NCBI GenBank assembly: GCA_026692885.1
Contig: JAPLNJ010000846.1
Span: forward strand, 1 to 46,838
Reading direction: 5' to 3'
Origin: Planctomycetota bacterium
GTDB taxonomy: Bacteria; Planctomycetota; Planctomycetia; Pirellulales; Pirellulaceae
Length of the DNA: 46,838 nucleotides
In this document: in pieces, positions 43,116 through 46,838 of the stretch
How positions within the stretch are numbered: the first letter of the stretch is position 1
How the letters are laid out: every line of letters starts with the position of its first letter
Notes under the pieces: model-generated
Seen by the model: only the letters and a program-made list of their open reading frames with translations
Told to the model about the DNA's origin: nothing
Databases searched by the model: none
Made by a program: the position numbers and the translations under genes

Positions 43116-43862
43116 TTACTTGGGTCCGATGCGGGTGCCGACCTTTTCGCCGCTGACTGCACGCTGGATGTTGCCGTCCTTGCGGTAGTTGAAGACAACG
43201 ATCGGTACCTTGTGTTCCTGGCAATGGGTCACGGCCGTGGAGTCCATCACCCGCAACTTACGTTCCAGCACGGTATTATAGTCCAACTCGCGATACAACA
43301 CGGCGTGGGGATTTTTTTCGGGATCGTCGCTGTACACCCCATCCACGCGGGTCGCCTTGAGCAGCACATCGGCTTCGAGTTCCAACGCCCGCAAGGCGGC
43401 TGCGGTGTCGGTCGTCACGAACGGTCCCCCGGTGCCGGCAGCCAGGATCGTGATCCGGCCTTTTTCCAGGTGCCGACGGGCTCGGCGGCGAATGTACGGT
43501 TCGCAAACGCCGTCCATACGGATCGCCGACATGACCCGCGTATCGCAGCCCAAGGATTCCAGCGCGTCCTGCAAGGCCAGGGCATTGATGACCGTGGCCA
43601 ACATGCCCATATAGTGGGCGGTCGCTTCCTGAATGGCCGTGCTGCAGTCTTTGAACTGCGAACCGCGCAGGATATTGCCACCGCCGATCACGACTGCGAT
43701 CTGGCAACCGAGTTGCTGGGCGCGTTGGATCTGCCGCGAGATGTGCAGCACTTCCTCCATGCTGATACCGCGTTCGCCGCCGTGCGTAAAGCTCTCCCCG
43801 GACAGCTTTAAGATTACGCGTTTGTAGAACTGAGCAGGCAAACTGGTGGCTTCGTCAGTCAT
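43116..43862 (-). CDS. pyrH: UMP kinase
   Basis: 248 aa. Amino-acid-kinase fold: [11 protein letters not shown] (about 15-25, ATP phosphate loop), [10 protein letters not shown] (about 58-67), [34 protein letters not shown] (about 142-161) and [12 protein letters not shown]. Phosphorylates UMP to UDP for pyrimidine nucleotides; bacterial members are hexameric and respond to GTP and UTP. The usual order tsf-pyrH-frr is kept. AAGAGGT lies just upstream of the start on the minus strand. Confidence 0.95.
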   Translation of the reverse strand: MTDEATSLPAQFYKRVILKLSGESFTHGGERGISMEEVLHISRQIQRAQQLGCQIAVVIGGGNILRGSQFKDCSTAIQEATAHYMGMLATVINALALQDALESLGCDTRVMSAIRMDGVCEPYIRRRARRHLEKGRITILAAGTGGPFVTTDTAAALRALELEADVLLKATRVDGVYSDDPEKNPHAVLYRELDYNTVLERKLRVMDSTAVTHCQEHKVPIVVFNYRKDGNIQRAVSGEKVGTRIGPK

Positions 43863-43933
43863 GGTCGAGACCTCTTAAATAAGGACGAAGTCTGGAGGAC
43901 CGACCAGCTTCTTCTGTCCTTCATCCTTCATCC

Positions 43934-44761
43934 TTACCCAAGTTCCCAATGCACGAACCGCTTGAGCTGCATGCCGGCTTGCTTGGCGACTTGCCCCACG
44001 GTTTCCTTGTCCCCCTTGACGAACTGCTGCTCCAGCAACACTTTTTCGGCAAAGAAACTGCGGAGCCGGCCTTCGACCATCTTGTCCACGATGCTGGCCG
44101 GCTTGCCTTCTTTGAGCGACGATTCGCGCAGGATGACCCGCTCTTTTTCCACGAGCGCCGGGTCGACGTCTTCCTTCTGCAGGGCCACAGGCCGCATGGC
44201 TGCAACGTGCATACATATATCCTTGGCCAGCTCCGGCGTTCCGCCCGAGACTTCCAACAGCACACCGGACACGGTCCCCGCATTATGGCTGTAGGCAGCA
44301 CACGGACCGTCAATCCGCTGCATCCGGCCGACATTGAACACCTCACGGATACGGTTGAACATCTCGTCCTTCTGCTGACGGAGCGTCGTACCCGGCTTGC
44401 TCGGCGAGGGCTGGTCCAGGAGTTCATCCGCAGTGGCGGCGCCGGGGCCGGTTGCCAGTTGCTGGGCCAAGTCCCGGGCCAACTGGATAAAGTCCTCGTT
44501 CTGCGTAACCGGGGCGCTTTCGCATTTCAGTTCCACGATCGCGCCGGCGGCCGGGCTGAAGCTGGCGTAAATGCCGAAGCGGCCAAAGGACGTCTCGCGT
44601 CCCGAACGATGGGCGAGCACCTGGGCGCCGCGTTCGCGCAACCACTGGATGGCGGCTTCGGCGTCGCCTTGCATTTCGTTCAGGGCCTTCTTGCAGTCCA
44701 TCATCGGCAGACCGGTTTTTTCCCGCAGCGCCTTAACCGCGGCGGCAGTGATTTCTGGCAT
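43934..44761 (-). CDS. tsf: Elongation factor Ts
   Basis: 275 aa from ATG at 44761, preceded on the minus strand by AGGAGAAG. It begins MPEITAAAVKALREKTGLPM then MDCKKAL, the UBA-like domain with the EF-Tu-contact motif TGxxMMDCKKAL. The core then shows VELKCESAPVTQNEDFIQLA, LAKDICMHVAAMRPVAL and QQFVKGDKETVGQVAK. EF-Ts exchanges GDP on EF-Tu. It follows rpsB by 145 bases, as in most bacteria. Longer in-frame extension to 44947 overlaps rpsB and is not used. Confidence 0.95.
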   Translation of the reverse strand: MPEITAAAVKALREKTGLPMMDCKKALNEMQGDAEAAIQWLRERGAQVLAHRSGRETSFGRFGIYASFSPAAGAIVELKCESAPVTQNEDFIQLARDLAQQLATGPGAATADELLDQPSPSKPGTTLRQQKDEMFNRIREVFNVGRMQRIDGPCAAYSHNAGTVSGVLLEVSGGTPELAKDICMHVAAMRPVALQKEDVDPALVEKERVILRESSLKEGKPASIVDKMVEGRLRSFFAEKVLLEQQFVKGDKETVGQVAKQAGMQLKRFVHWELG

Positions 44762-44906
44762 GAGTGCTTCTCCTCGTTTCCACGCAAACAGTGCTAGTAA
44801 CTCGATTCTTGAAAACAGCGTCGGGTGCCCAACCGCAGAGACGGTCCCGTCAAGATACGCCGGGGCACACCGGTTTACGACAGCGGGCAAACTCGTCAGC
44901 CGCCGC

Positions 44907-45665
44907 TCAGTAGTCCACCTGGTCCGCGGCTTCTGTGGGAACTTCACCGCGGGCCACCTCCGCTTTATCGCGAAGCGAGGCCACCGGAGTTTTCCCCAGC
45001 AGCACAGCGTCCGCCAATTGCTTGGCGATCAACTCGATCGAGCGGATGCCGTCGTCGTTGCCGGGGATGGGCAGATCCACTTCGTCCGGGTCGCAATCCG
45101 TGTCGATCAAGGCCAAGGTCGTGATGCCGAGTTTGCGGGCTTCCTTGATCGCATTCCGTTCTTTCTTCGGATCAAAGACCACCACGCATTCCGGCAAGCG
45201 ATTCATGGTGCGGATGCCGTTCAGGTTGCGATACATCTTGCGGTACTCGCGGCTGAGTGCCGACTGCATCTTCTTGGAGTAGGTCGCCAGTTCCTCGCCA
45301 GACCTCAGGGCTTCCAACTGCTCCAGCCGCTTCAGACGTTTGCGCACCGTGTCAAAGTTCGTCAAGCAGCCGCCCAACCAGCGCTCGCTGACAAACGGCA
45401 TACCGGCTCGCAGGGCTTCGCGTTCCACCGCTTCGCTGGCCTGCCGCTTGGTACCGACAAACAGAATCAGGCTGCCACCGGCGGCCACCTGAGCCAGGTA
45501 CTTCTTGGCACGCAACAAGCCGCGAATCGTCTCGCGGACGTCGATAATGTGGATCAGGTTCTTGCGGGCGTAGATGTAGGGCGCCATCTTGGGGTTCCAA
45601 CGGCTTGCCCGATGCCCGAAATGAACTCCCGACTCAATCAGTTCCTTGACCAATGATTCCGACAC
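44907..45665 (-). CDS. rpsB: 30S ribosomal protein S2
   Basis: 252 aa from GTG at 45665; AGGAG (45672-45676 on the plus axis) sits six bases upstream of it on the minus strand, and the product then starts [19 protein letters not shown] as S2 proteins do. An ATG at 45758 would add 31 untypical residues. Motifs: [54 protein letters not shown], and [20 protein letters not shown] near the end. First gene of the rpsB-tsf-pyrH-frr cluster; S2 joins the small subunit late and is often autoregulated. Confidence 0.95.
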   Translation of the reverse strand: MSESLVKELIESGVHFGHRASRWNPKMAPYIYARKNLIHIIDVRETIRGLLRAKKYLAQVAAGGSLILFVGTKRQASEAVEREALRAGMPFVSERWLGGCLTNFDTVRKRLKRLEQLEALRSGEELATYSKKMQSALSREYRKMYRNLNGIRTMNRLPECVVVFDPKKERNAIKEARKLGITTLALIDTDCDPDEVDLPIPGNDDGIRSIELIAKQLADAVLLGKTPVASLRDKAEVARGEVPTEAADQVDY

Positions 45666-45671
45666 GTGTGA

Positions 45672-45676
45672 CTCCT
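45672..45676 (-). promoter_or_regulatory. Ribosome binding site for rpsB
   Basis: AGGAG on the minus strand, six bases before GTG at 45665. It fixes the start of S2. Confidence 0.65.
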
Positions 45677-45866
45677 GTCCAAGTACTGCGGGCATGACGG
45701 GACCTGTCTGGTCAAACCGCCACAGGTCGTTTCGGACCTTCGCCCTGGGAACAAACAAGGGGTGTGACGTAAGCCGGTCTACAGTAGCGGCTTTGGCACA
45801 ACATTGAACCCCAGAGTGTATCGGCTGACACGCTGCCGGTCAATTGGGCTGTCTCCAACGATTGTC

Positions 45867-46400
45867 TCAAACGATCGGGAACCATTGCGGAAAGGCCCAC
45901 GCGATCAGGTACAGCAGCCCGGCGGCATAGATCGACCCCAGAAGATCGTCCGCCAAGACTCCCCAGCCGCCCGGCAAATGCTCCAAACGCCGGGCGGGAG
46001 GCACCTTAACCATGTCGATGATGCGGGTCGTCGGAAAGGCCCACAGGATGGTCGTCAGCACATCCGGTGTGCGAAACAACAAGACCGTGAACAGAAAACC
46101 GGCCACCTCGTCCGTGACAAATCGCCCGGAATCCTCCTCGCCAAAATAGGCTTCCGCCCAGGGGGACAGCCACAGCGTTACCGCGCAGGCCACGAGCAAG
46201 GCCAGCAGGATTAACCAGGACTGCCAGGGATCGGGGACGTAGCAGCCGAGTGGCGCGTAGATCGCAATGCCCCACAGCGCACCACATGTGCCTGGCAAGA
46301 TAGGCGAGTAGCCGAAACCGCCACAGGTGGCGATCAACCATTTTCCCGATTCGGCAAGTCGATGCATGGCTGGCTCCATCGCACCCTGGCGGGTGGACAC
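45867..46400 (-). CDS. pgpA: Phosphatidylglycerophosphatase A
   Basis: 177 aa from ATG at 46400; ATG at 46379 is an alternative start. Motifs of PgpA: FGYSPILPGTCGALWG (about 29-44), EEDSGRFVTDEVAGFL (about 87-102) with acidic metal-binding residues, and LEHLPGGWGVLADDLLGSIY (about 139-158). Three or four hydrophobic segments place it in the inner membrane, where it removes phosphate from phosphatidylglycerophosphate to make phosphatidylglycerol. The family's F-R-x-x-D-x-x-K-P motif is loosened here to TRIIDMVKVPPA. It points the same way as rpsB, about 200 bases upstream. Confidence 0.85.
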   Translation of the reverse strand: MSTRQGAMEPAMHRLAESGKWLIATCGGFGYSPILPGTCGALWGIAIYAPLGCYVPDPWQSWLILLALLVACAVTLWLSPWAEAYFGEEDSGRFVTDEVAGFLFTVLLFRTPDVLTTILWAFPTTRIIDMVKVPPARRLEHLPGGWGVLADDLLGSIYAAGLLYLIAWAFPQWFPIV

Positions 46401-46838
46401 GGGGTCGGGAGTGGCGTGTTCAGTTTGTGCCGGTCAAGCCCAATTGACTTGATCCTGTTTCTACTCCGCGGTCGGGGCTGGGAAAGGCTCGGGTGGAGGC
46501 CGGCGTGATCCACTACTCTTCCGCCCCGAAGGGGCAAAACAAATCAGTCCAGCGGCTGGGCTGGCGCAAAATTGCATCCCAGAGAGTCCTTGCTTTTGTT
46601 CCAGCTTGGCATGTCGGGTCCCCATCCGGGCTTGCCCCGGTGGAATTAGGTTTCGTACACTACGTCGGCAGACGCCAGCCGTGCTGTCTTCCGCCGCCTC
46701 CCGCCCGCCCGCCGCCGCCGTCGCCGTCGCCGTCGGCGGCGGCGGCGGCGGCGGCGGCGGGCGGGCGGGAGGCGGCGGAAGAGGTGAGGCGGTTGCGGAC
46801 CCGTGGCGTAGTCCAGAAACCTCGCTCCACCGGGGCAA
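46401..46838. other. Intergenic right edge with palindromic element
   Basis: 438 bases without a protein-like gene. It contains the start of pgpA's upstream region, a short motif cttccgccccgaaggggc near 46517, and the second two-tier palindromic element. Confidence 0.5.
46617..46838. repeat. Two-tier palindromic element, copy 2 (cut by the window edge)
   Basis: Inner tier: 46688-46720 (starting cttccgccgcctcccgcc) and 46749-46781 are perfect reverse complements over 33 bp, with a 28-base loop of CGN triplets. Outer tier: 46632-46666 pairs with 46802-46838 (ttgccccggtgga with tccaccggggcaa, aggttt with aaacct, actacg with cgtagt). The right arm probably continues past the edge, to pair with the rest of the left arm (ggtccccatccgggc). 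The left arm resembles copy 1 at 29863. Confidence 0.75.

Noticed and set aside
46721..46780. CGG triplet tract as a simple microsatellite
   Set aside because: The triplets are part of an ordered 33-bp inverted repeat with outer arms, so a plain tandem expansion does not explain it.

Overview
The window looks like part of a planctomycete chromosome (phylum Planctomycetota). It is high-GC. The signs are: an N-terminal LEPR-XLL motif (LEPRQLLS) on an exported Ig-repeat protein; a giant secretin-N-domain repeat protein; a DUF1080 (3-keto-disaccharide hydrolase) protein; large secreted carbohydrate-active proteins; a membrane-anchored Ser/Thr kinase with DLG in place of DFG; and many palindromic intergenic repeats. 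No tRNA, rRNA, CRISPR array or intact insertion sequence was seen. All family names come from reading motifs in the translations; no database search was possible.

Layout. 1-2318 (minus): N-terminal three quarters of a kilobase-scale surface protein with LEPR-XLL, dockerin, cadherin/Big_9-like and tandem Ig/MBG repeats, running off the left edge. 2319-4567: gene-poor stretch with a decayed Uma2-family gene, a short orphan ORF and an intact retropepsin-like aspartyl protease gene. 4568-10963 (plus): a secreted GH2-like protein of 1472 aa and a secreted right-handed beta-helix protein, probably a polysaccharide-directed pair. 10964-11467: two strong hairpins. 11468-21667: a 10.2-kb gene for a 3399-aa exported protein made almost wholly of about 43 secretin-N/NolW-like repeats, with no secretin barrel.

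21842-25568: a P-II protein (glnB-type), sulfite reductase hemoprotein on the opposite strand, a dual-specificity phosphatase and a DUF1638 protein. 25878-29661: a transmembrane Ser/Thr kinase followed by a secreted trypsin-like/PDZ protease. 30121-31205 (minus): a MoeB/ThiF-like E1 enzyme and a MoaD/ThiS-like carrier with overlapping stop and start. 31625-40096 (plus): a defence operon in which a Septu-like pair (AAA ATPase plus HNH protein) sits between hsdM-hsdS and hsdR of a type I restriction-modification system, with 4-base overlaps at three of four junctions. 40195-42403: DUF1080 protein and trpE. 42523-46400 (minus): pgpA, then the conserved translation cluster rpsB-tsf-pyrH-frr. 

Intergenic regions carry hairpins. 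These include two copies (29863-30057 and 46617 to the right edge) of a two-tier palindromic element whose inner stem is a perfect 31- or 33-bp inverted repeat and whose outer arms resemble each other between copies. The strongest candidates for something undescribed are the barrel-less giant secretin-N protein with its exact 207-bp repeat array, the nested restriction/Septu operon, and the palindromic element.
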